The translations under genes were made by a program, and so were the position numbers. Below are positions 1 through 5,492 of a stretch of 6,478 bases of DNA, in pieces (within the stretch, counting starts at the first letter, position 1; each line of letters begins with the position of its first letter). This stretch comes from an uncultured Candidatus Saccharibacteria bacterium (GTDB lineage Bacteria; Patescibacteriota; Saccharimonadia; Saccharimonadales; Saccharimonadaceae): positions 1 through 6,478 of the forward strand of contig CALISG010000030.1 in NCBI GenBank assembly GCA_938042065.1, read 5' to 3'. Under the pieces are notes generated by a model. The model searched no databases. It saw only the letters and a list, made by a program, of their open reading frames with translations, and was not told where the DNA came from.

Positions 1-406
1 CCGAGAGCTGCTCGACGTAGCTTTTGGCTTTGTCGGTCAATTGCACCTTGGCCAGCAGCGCGTCGGCGTCAACGGTTTGTCCGTACAAGCTGGCAAACAT
101 TTTCAATTGTTCGCGCAAGGTTAGCTTGTCGTAAAACATCGTCGATTGCAGCTGGATACCAATGATGTTTTTAATATGCTTCGGCTGCTTAGCAACATCA
201 ATCCCGTCGATAGTCGCCGTGCCGCCATCAATCGGCCGAAGCGCCTCCAGCATCTCTAGCGTCGTCGTCTTACCAGCGCCATTCGGCCCGAGGATGCCGA
301 AAATCTCGCCTTTCTTGACCGCAAACGACACACTGTCGACGACATTCTTACCATCGTAAGTCTTGACGAGTTGGTCAACTGTTATGATTGGTTTGGGTTG
401 AGCCAT
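1..406 (-). CDS. ABC transporter ATP-binding protein, N-terminal part (runs off window start)
   Basis: This is the nucleotide-binding subunit of an ABC transporter, which hydrolyses ATP at the cytoplasmic face to drive a membrane permease. The visible 135 residues begin MAQPKPIITVDQLVKTYDG. They contain a full Walker A motif, GPNGAGKTT, at about residues 40-48, and a Q-loop in IGIQLQST (Gln near 87), followed by the DKLTLREQL helix. This layout is typical of the ABC-2 / DrrA-CcmA class of drug, lipid or polysaccharide exporters. The signature motif, Walker B and H-loop would lie beyond base 1, so the substrate cannot be inferred; the permease is probably the next gene. The ATG at 404-406 is chosen because AAAGGA (minus strand, 413-418) sits 6 nt upstream. 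The gene follows the NUDIX gene on the same strand after an 82-nt gap and seems to have its own promoter there. Confidence 0.93.
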   Translation of the reverse strand, partial: MAQPKPIITVDQLVKTYDGKNVVDSVSFAVKKGEIFGILGPNGAGKTTTLEMLEALRPIDGGTATIDGIDVAKQPKHIKNIIGIQLQSTMFYDKLTLREQLKMFASLYGQTVDADALLAKVQLTDKAKSYVEQLS

Positions 407-470
407 ATAAATTCCTTTCTACTCCCTAATAGAGAAACATCGCGCACGGTGATCGCTCGCTTTTGAGATT

Positions 471-479
471 ATTATAGCA
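471..479 (-). promoter_or_regulatory. Extended -10 promoter for the ABC ATPase gene
   Basis: The minus strand reads TGCTATAAT here, a consensus -10 hexamer with the extended TGn element. No good -35 is seen 16-18 bp upstream, which extended -10 promoters often do without. Transcription would begin near 464, giving a leader of about 58 nt before the ATG at 406 with its Shine-Dalgarno sequence. It lies just past the NUDIX stop codon, so the ABC gene could be transcribed separately from NUDIX. Confidence 0.5.
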
Positions 480-488
480 CAAGAAACC

Positions 489-1049
489 CTATTTCATCGG
501 TGCGGTTTTGAATAACGCCCATGCTGCTAGCATAGAGTAATTAACAATCTGACCGTTAGAAATCATCTGCTCAAGTTTGTTAATTTCTAACCAACTGCTA
601 GAGATAAATTCGGTATCATCTGGCTGGAGCGAATAATTATCTCGAAAAGTGCCGCGCGCACAGACAACGTAAAGTTTGGCATTGGTACGGCGATTGTCGG
701 CATAAAACCAGCCAATTTGCTGAAAATCTTCCGCCGAAATATTAGATTCTTCCGCCAATTCGCGCTGGGCAGCTTGCTCGGGAGTCTCGCCTTCTTCAAT
801 TTTACCGCCAGGAAATTGATACAATATATCATCAACCGGATACGAATATTCCCGCTGAATAAGCACTTTGCTGCCGTTTTGGCAAATGATAATCACACCG
901 CCTTTACCCTGGTATACTTGCCGCAAATATAACGACCTTTTGCCATCTGGCAATTCTACCTTATCCTCTGCCAATACTATCCGCGGATGCATAAAAACCA
1001 CCCGCGACGACAAATGGCGCCATTTCTGCGGTTTGCTGTGTCTATTCAT
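489..1049 (-). CDS. NUDIX hydrolase, ADP-ribose pyrophosphatase-like
   Basis: This 186-residue NUDIX protein should hydrolyse a nucleoside diphosphate linked to another group, probably ADP-ribose or another nucleotide sugar, in the cytoplasm. The Nudix box spans about residues 82-104, with Gly82, Glu88, Arg96-Glu97 and the metal-binding Glu100-Glu101. The position of the last conserved Gly holds Asn103 instead (EESNI). The N-terminal part (WRHLSSRVVFMHPRIVLAED) and the segment YSYPVDDILYQFPGGK match the NudF/ADPRase subgroup rather than MutT, and the length is normal for that group. The ATG at 1047-1049 gives the full N-terminus, but no convincing Shine-Dalgarno sequence precedes it, only a weak AGAG about 10 nt upstream. 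It is divergent from the CHAP gene. The family is clear; the exact substrate is inferred. Confidence 0.92.
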   Translation of the reverse strand: MNRHSKPQKWRHLSSRVVFMHPRIVLAEDKVELPDGKRSLYLRQVYQGKGGVIIICQNGSKVLIQREYSYPVDDILYQFPGGKIEEGETPEQAAQRELAEESNISAEDFQQIGWFYADNRRTNAKLYVVCARGTFRDNYSLQPDDTEFISSSWLEINKLEQMISNGQIVNYSMLAAWALFKTAPMK

Positions 1050-1061
1050 CTTTATAAAACT

Positions 1062-1153
1062 CTGTTAAATGATTTGACTTGATATTTGAAAGGTATGCTT
1101 CACATCTTATCCATTGCTTAAACATAACATTTGCCTCAATTACATTTTAACAG
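1062..1153. repeat. Inverted repeat across the NUDIX/CHAP divergent spacer
   Basis: CTGTTAAATG at 1062-1071 and CATTTTAACAG at 1143-1153 are inverted copies differing by one inserted A, about 71 bp apart. The right copy overlaps the proposed -35 (TTAACA) of the CHAP promoter. The left lies just upstream of the NUDIX start. It could be a paired regulator site shared by the two divergent genes, but arms of this length in AT-rich DNA may arise by chance. Confidence 0.22.
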
Positions 1154-1182
1154 TCAAACAACTTTCGCGATATAATTATTAC
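1147..1182 (+). promoter_or_regulatory. Promoter of the CHAP gene, predicted leaderless
   Basis: A -35-like TTAACA (1147-1152, 5 of 6 to TTGACA), an 18-bp spacer and a perfect TATAAT (1171-1176) are followed after only 6 nt by the ATG at 1183. Transcription usually starts about 7 nt after the -10 box, which would place the first base of the mRNA at the start codon. No Shine-Dalgarno sequence is present. The site also decides the start: upstream in-frame codons, including a TTG at 1114, would lie before the promoter. Confidence 0.65.
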
Positions 1183-1827
1183 ATGAAGCACCAGCAGGCG
1201 GCGGCACCCAAATTTTTCTCAAGGAAACGATGTATTATCTTAAGCGTAATTACACTGTTGCTTATTACATCGGGCGCAGTCATTGCTCAGCCGAAAATTG
1301 CCGATAAGCTGTCGTCTCTTATTAATTCCACGCATCTCGACAGGTCGCCTGGCGAAGCGGCTTTTCCAGATATTGATACGGCAAATTTAAGCCCAACTCG
1401 CCAAAAAATTATCAGCCTAGCAAAGACTGAATTCAAGGCGCAATCCGCTGGCGCCAAGTTCAGCCAAGGCGCAGAAGAGGCGTGGTGCGCTAATTTTGTG
1501 AGCTGGATCATGTATCAAGCGGGCGCGCCGCTGAAAAATCCGCATACTGGCGGCTGGCGCATCCCAGGGACGTTTACCTTGCGCGAGTATTACGAAGCAG
1601 CCGGCCGGTTCAAGCCTGCTAATTCCGGCTACCAACCGCTTCCTGGCGACGCGGCAATTTACCGCAATTCGCCAGTGTTCGGCGACCATGCTAACATCGT
1701 CTTGAAAAATGATAACGGCGTGCTAACCACTGTCGGCGGCAACGAAGCAAACCGCATCCGCGTGTTCGTCAATCATGACAAGCAATATGACGGACTGCTG
1801 GGATACGGCGTACCAACAGATAACTAA
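1183..1827 (+). CDS. CHAP-domain peptidoglycan amidase/endopeptidase, secreted or membrane-anchored
   Basis: This 214-residue protein is predicted to cut the peptide part of peptidoglycan outside the cell. A positively charged N-terminus (SRKRC) precedes a hydrophobic helix at about residues 18-35. The helix is a signal peptide or anchor; the AVIA/QP junction could be a signal peptidase site. A linker leads into the CHAP domain at about 70-214. Its nucleophile is Cys102 in AWCANFVSW, the base is His169 in GDHANIV, and the third polar residue is Asn187 or Glu188 in VGGNEANRI, all in the usual order. The PLPGDAAIY strand before the His is also typical. There is no separate wall-binding domain. 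The start at 1183 is chosen because the promoter ends just before it and the signal helix then sits near the N-terminus. It converges on corA. Target could be its own wall or that of a host or competitor. Confidence 0.87.
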   Translation: MKHQQAAAPKFFSRKRCIILSVITLLLITSGAVIAQPKIADKLSSLINSTHLDRSPGEAAFPDIDTANLSPTRQKIISLAKTEFKAQSAGAKFSQGAEEAWCANFVSWIMYQAGAPLKNPHTGGWRIPGTFTLREYYEAAGRFKPANSGYQPLPGDAAIYRNSPVFGDHANIVLKNDNGVLTTVGGNEANRIRVFVNHDKQYDGLLGYGVPTDN

Positions 1828-1871
1828 CTTTTCCAGTCAGCGCTGCTTTCTTAAACTAAAACGTAGTCAGC

Positions 1872-2786
1872 TTATCGTTTCCGCAAAAAGAATCCGCCCA
1901 GCGCGCAGGCCGCCACGATGCTAACCACAGTGATTTTCCAAAACATCAGCGGATCATTATCACCAGGCACCGGCACGTTCATGCCAAACAACCCAGCAAT
2001 CATCGTTGGGATAGTCAGCGCCACGGTGATTACCGTCAGCAAGCGAATTGTCTCATTCAGGCGGGTATCCATCACTGCCCGGTAGCTGTCGCGGACGTTA
2101 GTAATAGTACGTAGCAAGCTCTTACAACGGGCAATTACCTGCTCCAAATCGATCGACAAATCCTCAACATCCTCTTTATCATCAGCCCGCAGACGCAGGC
2201 CGCTGGTCGCTAGCAGTTTCTCGACCGCCCAGTTCATCGGGATGAGTGCGTCCAGGTAGTCGTTCAGCTTGCGCTCGTATTCCGCCAGCGTAGCAATATC
2301 TTTAACCCGCAGCGTATGAATATTATCAGTCGCCGCCCGCATCTGACGATTAATCGCTGCCACCCGCCGCTGATATTGCCTGGATATCGCGTCAATCATG
2401 TCAACCAACAACTCAACCGGCCGGTCGGTGCGCGAACGCGCTTGGTCGATAAACGGCTGCCACAACCTGCCCAAGCTGTCGCGCGACAATGTCACGGCAT
2501 AGTCCTTATTCAAGCAAAACAAAATCGGCGTAGTAAAATCGTTAAAATCATCATCGGTATCTGGCAACCGGGCGATTAGATACGTCCAATCGTCGTCGAT
2601 CTCCAGGCGCGGCACTTCATGCGGATCAAGCGCATCGCTCAGCAAATCATTATCAAGCCCCAATGCCAGCAGCTCGGCCAGCTCGTCCTCGCTCGGCCGC
2701 TCGCAGCGCACCCACGAACCCGCCTGCAGGCGTTCTAGCGGCTTGATTTGCTGATTTTTAGCACTTGAATGAAGATATTGCAGCAT
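1872..2786 (-). CDS. corA: CorA-family magnesium/cobalt transport protein
   Basis: This 304-residue protein is a CorA-type pentameric channel that brings Mg2+ (and Co2+ or Ni2+) across the cytoplasmic membrane. The N-terminal two thirds form the cytosolic funnel: an alpha/beta part (about 1-125), then long charged helices (about 130-245). Two membrane helices end the protein at about 249-267 and 281-301, with the signature GMN at 268-270 directly after the first. The outer loop is VPVPGDNDPLMFW: it lacks the MPEL-type acidic loop of some CorA proteins but has Asp276 and Asp278, as in many Gram-positive members. The C-terminus ends RKR, normal for a cytosolic positive tail. The ATG at 2784-2786 is preceded closely by TATA-type hexamers and only a weak AGAGA. 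It converges with the CHAP gene (44-nt gap) and diverges from the deacetylase. No Mg2+ riboswitch is possible in so short a leader. Confidence 0.93.
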   Translation of the reverse strand: MLQYLHSSAKNQQIKPLERLQAGSWVRCERPSEDELAELLALGLDNDLLSDALDPHEVPRLEIDDDWTYLIARLPDTDDDFNDFTTPILFCLNKDYAVTLSRDSLGRLWQPFIDQARSRTDRPVELLVDMIDAISRQYQRRVAAINRQMRAATDNIHTLRVKDIATLAEYERKLNDYLDALIPMNWAVEKLLATSGLRLRADDKEDVEDLSIDLEQVIARCKSLLRTITNVRDSYRAVMDTRLNETIRLLTVITVALTIPTMIAGLFGMNVPVPGDNDPLMFWKITVVSIVAACALGGFFLRKR

Positions 2787-2803
2787 TCTCTTTTTATACT
2801 ATA
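2787..2803 (-). promoter_or_regulatory. -10 region of corA, leader very short or absent
   Basis: On the minus strand two overlapping -10-like hexamers lie just before the ATG: TATAGT (2803-2798) and TATAAA (2798-2793). TATAAA ends 6 nt before the start codon, the same spacing as in the CHAP and deacetylase genes, and would make the transcript leaderless. TATAGT would give a leader of only about 4 nt. No clear -35 was found, so the choice of hexamer is uncertain. Confidence 0.45.
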
Positions 2804-2831
2804 ATTTACTGATATTTTCAATGATTTTGGC

Positions 2832-2864
2832 GTCTAGACAGGTAGAGAAAGGTCTCAGAGACAG
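2832..2864. promoter_or_regulatory. Paired palindromes in the corA/deacetylase spacer, possible operators
   Basis: Two palindromes with related half-sites lie side by side: GTCTAGAC at 2832-2839 and GTCTCAGAGAC at 2852-2862. Each is followed by AG, which extends the repeat to AGACAG. Their centres are about 21.5 bp apart, close to two helical turns, and the second lies some 43-53 bp upstream of the predicted deacetylase transcription start. This fits a dimeric regulator binding twice on one DNA face. No regulator is assigned. Confidence 0.35.
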
Positions 2865-2889
2865 CCCAGCACCCCTAACATATTACAAA

Positions 2890-2898
2890 TGCTATACT
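2890..2898 (+). promoter_or_regulatory. Extended -10 promoter of the deacetylase gene, predicted leaderless
   Basis: TGCTATACT is an extended -10 element. Its hexamer (2893-2898) ends 6 nt before the ATG at 2905, so transcription should start at or next to the start codon. There is no Shine-Dalgarno sequence and no good -35 at 17-18 bp. It sets the start at 2905: the in-frame ATG at 2821 lies upstream of this promoter and would put a poorly conserved 28-residue extension on the protein. Confidence 0.6.
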
Positions 2899-2904
2899 AT
2901 ATCT

Positions 2905-4458
2905 ATGCCTGCTAAAAAATCACTAAGGAAGCCGCCAGCGAAACAACCGGCGAGCAAAACCGATAATCCTAAATCGGCTAGCAATAAAGCAGCCAAGCCT
3001 AAACATATCCGCCGCACAGCGAAAACAAAAACTAAGCCCGCCAAATGGCGAAACGCGCTGATAGCGATATTGTTATTGACGGCAATGGCAGCGGTTTTAT
3101 CAGGACTGGTTTACGCATATTTTAACCAGCTGTCGCCGCGCCGCCCGACTGCTTTATCTGACGAGCAATACTATTTCACCGATTCGCGCTACTCCGGCAT
3201 CCGTTCTAAGTTCGTGACGCGCCAAACTAACCGCGAGAAAGTTTCGATTGAATATCCGCTGACGAAAAATAATAAGATCAATAAAACCGTCGCCCAGGCA
3301 ATTGACCGCGCTGACAGCGATTTCCGCTATGCCGCCACTAATATTCTGACGTTCGACCAGCCGCTGACCGAGACGATTAGCTACCAAGTCACCCATAATA
3401 ATTCGGTAGCTTTATCGATTATTGTCAATATTAAGCAAGACATGCACGGCGCGCATCCGGTGTCGCTAGCGCATTTTTGGACATTTGATAAAAAATCTGG
3501 CGAAGTGATTAGCCTGAGCGATTTGACCGAGCAATCAGAGAAAGCGGCTGGAGAAATCGTGGCGGCTGCCCGAAATAATATCAATGAGACCATCAAGCAG
3601 CGCCGGCAAAGAGAACTGGATCTTAATGAAACGATTACCCAAGAAACGCTATCGAATTTCGTTATTACCGATGGCGGCAATAGTTTAGCTTGGCCAATCG
3701 GACAGGCGTCGCTCTTGCCGTCAGCCTACGGCGAAATGACAATCAAAGTGCCGATCGCCGCCGTTGCCAAATATCTGCAAAATCCGACAGCCCGAAAACT
3801 AGCTAATATCCCCAAGCCGCCCGAACCAAAACCAAAGCCAGCGCCTGCCGCGCCGCCAGCCGCGAATTCTGGGGATAAAGTGATTGCCTTAACATTTGAC
3901 GACGGACCAGGTCCGTACACCGCACAGCTGCTGGATATTTTGGATCAGCATGGCGCTAAGGCCACCTTTTTCTTGATCGGCAGCAAAGTCTCCAGCCAAG
4001 CCAACGTCGTACGCAGCATCCATGCACGCGGCCACCAACTAGGCAATCACTCGTGGTCGCACCCAGAACTGCCTAAATTGCCAGTTGGCCAAATTGCTGG
4101 CGAAATCGACCGTACCAATGACGCCATCAAGCAAGCCACCGGTGTCACACCAACTGTTATGCGCCCGCCTTATGGCGCGGTCAACAGCGCTGTCTTGGAA
4201 CAACTTCGCCTGCGCGGCATGTCGTCAATCTTTTGGTCCGTCGATACCCGCGACTGGGCTGATCGCAACAGCGACATCGTCTGCTCGCGCGCCGTTGCTG
4301 GCGCCCACCCCGGAGCCATCATCTTGATGCACGACATTCACCAAACGTCAGTTGGTGCCGTGCCGTGTATCCTTAACGCGCTGAAGCAACAAGGATATTC
4401 GTTTGTGACCGTGCAGGGACTACTCGGTAATATGGCGGCGGAAGCTGGATATCCGTAG
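2905..4458 (+). CDS. PdaC-like membrane-anchored polysaccharide deacetylase (NodB domain)
   Basis: This 517-residue enzyme is predicted to remove acetyl groups from peptidoglycan or another surface glycan outside the cell. It has four parts: a Lys/Ala/Pro-rich cytosolic tail (about 1-48); one membrane helix (about 50-72); a DUF4163/DUF3298-like region (about 90-290, with MHGAHPVSLAHFW at 180-192); and a Pro-rich linker (about 301-322) leading into the NodB domain (325 to near the end). All NodB motifs are intact: TFDDGP with Asp332/Asp333, HSWSHP with metal ligands His382 and His386, RPPYG (420-424), DTRDW (447-451) and MHD with His476. DUF3298 plus NodB is the arrangement of Bacillus subtilis PdaC, an N-acetylmuramic acid deacetylase. 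Cys460 and Cys488 could form a disulfide outside the cell. The family is certain; the sugar acted on is inferred. It ends 37 nt before the convergent DUF167 gene. Confidence 0.93.
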   Translation: MPAKKSLRKPPAKQPASKTDNPKSASNKAAKPKHIRRTAKTKTKPAKWRNALIAILLLTAMAAVLSGLVYAYFNQLSPRRPTALSDEQYYFTDSRYSGIRSKFVTRQTNREKVSIEYPLTKNNKINKTVAQAIDRADSDFRYAATNILTFDQPLTETISYQVTHNNSVALSIIVNIKQDMHGAHPVSLAHFWTFDKKSGEVISLSDLTEQSEKAAGEIVAAARNNINETIKQRRQRELDLNETITQETLSNFVITDGGNSLAWPIGQASLLPSAYGEMTIKVPIAAVAKYLQNPTARKLANIPKPPEPKPKPAPAAPPAANSGDKVIALTFDDGPGPYTAQLLDILDQHGAKATFFLIGSKVSSQANVVRSIHARGHQLGNHSWSHPELPKLPVGQIAGEIDRTNDAIKQATGVTPTVMRPPYGAVNSAVLEQLRLRGMSSIFWSVDTRDWADRNSDIVCSRAVAGAHPGAIILMHDIHQTSVGAVPCILNALKQQGYSFVTVQGLLGNMAAEAGYP

Positions 4459-4495
4459 GATCGTAGCTAGATGTTGCAGATGCTCGTTGCAGCGG

Positions 4496-4726
4496 CTATT
4501 CTGTTTTATCTACCTCAAACATCTTATATTTCGAAGTTGCACCACGTAGCAATTTTACCTTTGACGGCGCCACGCCAAAATGTTTCGCCAGTAACTTCGC
4601 TGCTGCTGCGTTCGCTCGCCCTTCAATGGCCGGCGCCTTGGTGTAAATCGTCAACGAACCATCATCATTCGGGACGACTTCTTCACGGTGGCGGGAGTTG
4701 GGTTTGAGATGGACGGAGATTTTCAT
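4496..4726 (-). CDS. DUF167 (YggU) family protein
   Basis: This 76-residue protein matches the DUF167/YggU family from end to end. It has LKPNSRHREEV near residues 7-17, then TIYTKAPAIEGRANAAAAK and LLRGATSKYKMFEV, the hallmark conserved blocks. The family is a small alpha/beta fold found across bacteria, archaea and eukaryotes. Its biochemical role is not established, though in other bacteria it often lies near yggT and proline-synthesis or division genes. No such neighbours are seen here. The ATG at 4724-4726 is the natural family start, but it has no clear Shine-Dalgarno sequence. Two TATAAT boxes lie upstream. It converges on the deacetylase gene; no hairpin terminator was recognised in the 37-nt gap. 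Confidence 0.9.
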   Translation of the reverse strand: MKISVHLKPNSRHREEVVPNDDGSLTIYTKAPAIEGRANAAAAKLLAKHFGVAPSKVKLLRGATSKYKMFEVDKTE

Positions 4727-4746
4727 GATTAATATCTTACAGGCTT

Positions 4747-4785
4747 TATTATATCGCCTTTCCTTTAGCCCTATTATATCCCCTT
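4747..4785 (-). promoter_or_regulatory. Duplicated -10 region upstream of the DUF167 gene
   Basis: The plus-strand sequence TATTATATCnCCTT occurs at 4747-4760 and again at 4772-4785, with 13 of 14 bases identical at a 25-bp period. Read on the minus strand, each copy gives AAGGnGATATAATA, with a perfect TATAAT at 4753-4748 and at 4778-4773. The inner box would start transcription near 4741, about 14 nt before the ATG. No -35 fits well. It may be a tandem promoter made by a small local duplication. Confidence 0.45.
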
Positions 4786-4795
4786 AAGCCGAGCC

Positions 4796-4820
4796 TTACG
4801 TATTGCAATAGGCAACGTAA
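4796..4820. promoter_or_regulatory. Palindromes upstream of the XRE regulator, candidate operator
   Basis: TTACGT (4796-4801) and ACGTAA (4815-4820) form an inverted repeat around a 13-nt centre. TATTGCAATA at 4801-4810 is a perfect 10-bp palindrome inside it. A degenerate direct copy of the left side, TTACGCTATGC, lies at 4844-4854 (8 of 11 matching TTACGTATTGC) over the likely -10. XRE regulators commonly bind such sites to control themselves and a divergent gene, here DUF167. The link is inferred from position only. Confidence 0.33.
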
Positions 4821-4849
4821 AGTTGCTCGCCAAGACACTAAAATTACGC

Positions 4850-4876
4850 TATGCTGTTAGAAAATAAATGAAAGGG
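4850..4876 (+). promoter_or_regulatory. Weak -10 and the Shine-Dalgarno sequence of the XRE regulator
   Basis: TATGCT at 4850-4855 is the best -10 candidate; the nearest -35-like TTGCTC (4823-4828) is 21 bp away, too far to be convincing. AAAGGG at 4871-4876 is 6 nt before the ATG at 4883 and decides the start. The upstream in-frame ATG at 4868 would place this ribosome site inside the coding region and has no such site of its own. Confidence 0.5.
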
Positions 4877-4882
4877 CGCCAA

Positions 4883-5491
4883 ATGATTTTTGCAAAAAAA
4901 CTTAAACAATTACGTCAACAAGCTGGTTGGTCACAAGAGCAACTAGCCGATCGACTCAACGTTACGCGACAAGCAGTTGCTAAGCGGGAACGAGGTGCGG
5001 GCTTTCCAGATATAGACAATATGCAAGCACTAGCAAAATTATTTAACACTAGCGTGGACGAGCTGCTCGACTACACGCGAGCAGGACTGGCTTCGGCTAT
5101 GCGCGAACCTATTGATCTTGACGCCTACCCGACAGATACGAAAGGATATTCAGCATCCGACCTGGCAGTTGCAGACAAATTTGCCGACGCCGACCAAATT
5201 GAATCACTAAATCGCCACCGACGACTAACGTGGTGGCAAAAAATCATCGACTTTTTCGTAGGAGCTGGAACGCTTGATGTGGCTTTTTCCGGCGAGGCCA
5301 TTGGACAACTTAAAGGTGACAGACGCTATTATCTGGTTGAAAAATCTGGTCGCTCATGGATCGTCGAAGTTACAAAGACATATATTGAACGACGAGAACT
5401 AGCCGAGGCCTTCCCTCGCAAAGAATTGGCGGTTGGTGATTATATGTATCGGCGAAGCGGGTTTGTTGTAAACCCAAAGAGAAAGCAATAA
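4883..5491 (+). CDS. XRE-family transcriptional regulator with C-terminal domain of Gram-positive type
   Basis: This 202-residue DNA-binding protein begins MIFAKKLKQLRQQAGWSQEQ, a classic XRE/Cro-CI start. The helix-turn-helix domain covers about residues 5-62, with the recognition helix around TRQAVAKRERG (28-38) and the closing NTSVDELLDY. The common Trp of AVSKWE is Arg35 here. After a linker there is a second domain (about 85-197) with RLTWWQKIIDFFVG, YYLVEKSGRSWIVEVTKTYI and REL...FPRKELAVGDYMYRR. This layout occurs in a family of Firmicutes regulators; the second domain's ligand is unknown to me. Palindromes upstream suggest self-regulation. Its stop codon is separated by a single base from the stop of the convergent small gene, so it abuts the restriction unit and may regulate it, or may simply mark its border. 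Confidence 0.88.
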   Translation: MIFAKKLKQLRQQAGWSQEQLADRLNVTRQAVAKRERGAGFPDIDNMQALAKLFNTSVDELLDYTRAGLASAMREPIDLDAYPTDTKGYSASDLAVADKFADADQIESLNRHRRLTWWQKIIDFFVGAGTLDVAFSGEAIGQLKGDRRYYLVEKSGRSWIVEVTKTYIERRELAEAFPRKELAVGDYMYRRSGFVVNPKRKQ

Positions 5492-5492
5492 A

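Noticed and set aside
162..359. Open frame of 65 codons on the plus strand
   Set aside because: It runs antisense through the ABC ATPase coding region, which has a clear Walker A motif; it has no recognisable motif or ribosome site.
1114..1182. A longer N-terminus for the CHAP protein starting at TTG 1114
   Set aside because: No ribosome site precedes it, the promoter TATAAT lies inside it, and it would push the signal helix about 23 residues further from the N-terminus.
1828..1871. Possible terminator between the convergent CHAP and corA genes (palindrome CAGCGCTG)
   Set aside because: The palindrome has no loop and no following T-run, so it does not form a convincing intrinsic terminator.
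2821..2904. A longer N-terminus for the deacetylase from ATG 2821
   Set aside because: It lies upstream of the extended -10 element and contains the palindromes; no ribosome site precedes it.
4459..4495. Possible bidirectional terminator between the deacetylase and DUF167 genes
   Set aside because: Repeated GTTGCAG/TTGCAG words are present but no stable stem with a U-tract could be drawn.
4471..4707. Plus-strand open frame opposite the DUF167 gene
   Set aside because: The minus-strand frame matches DUF167 throughout; the plus-strand frame has no family features.
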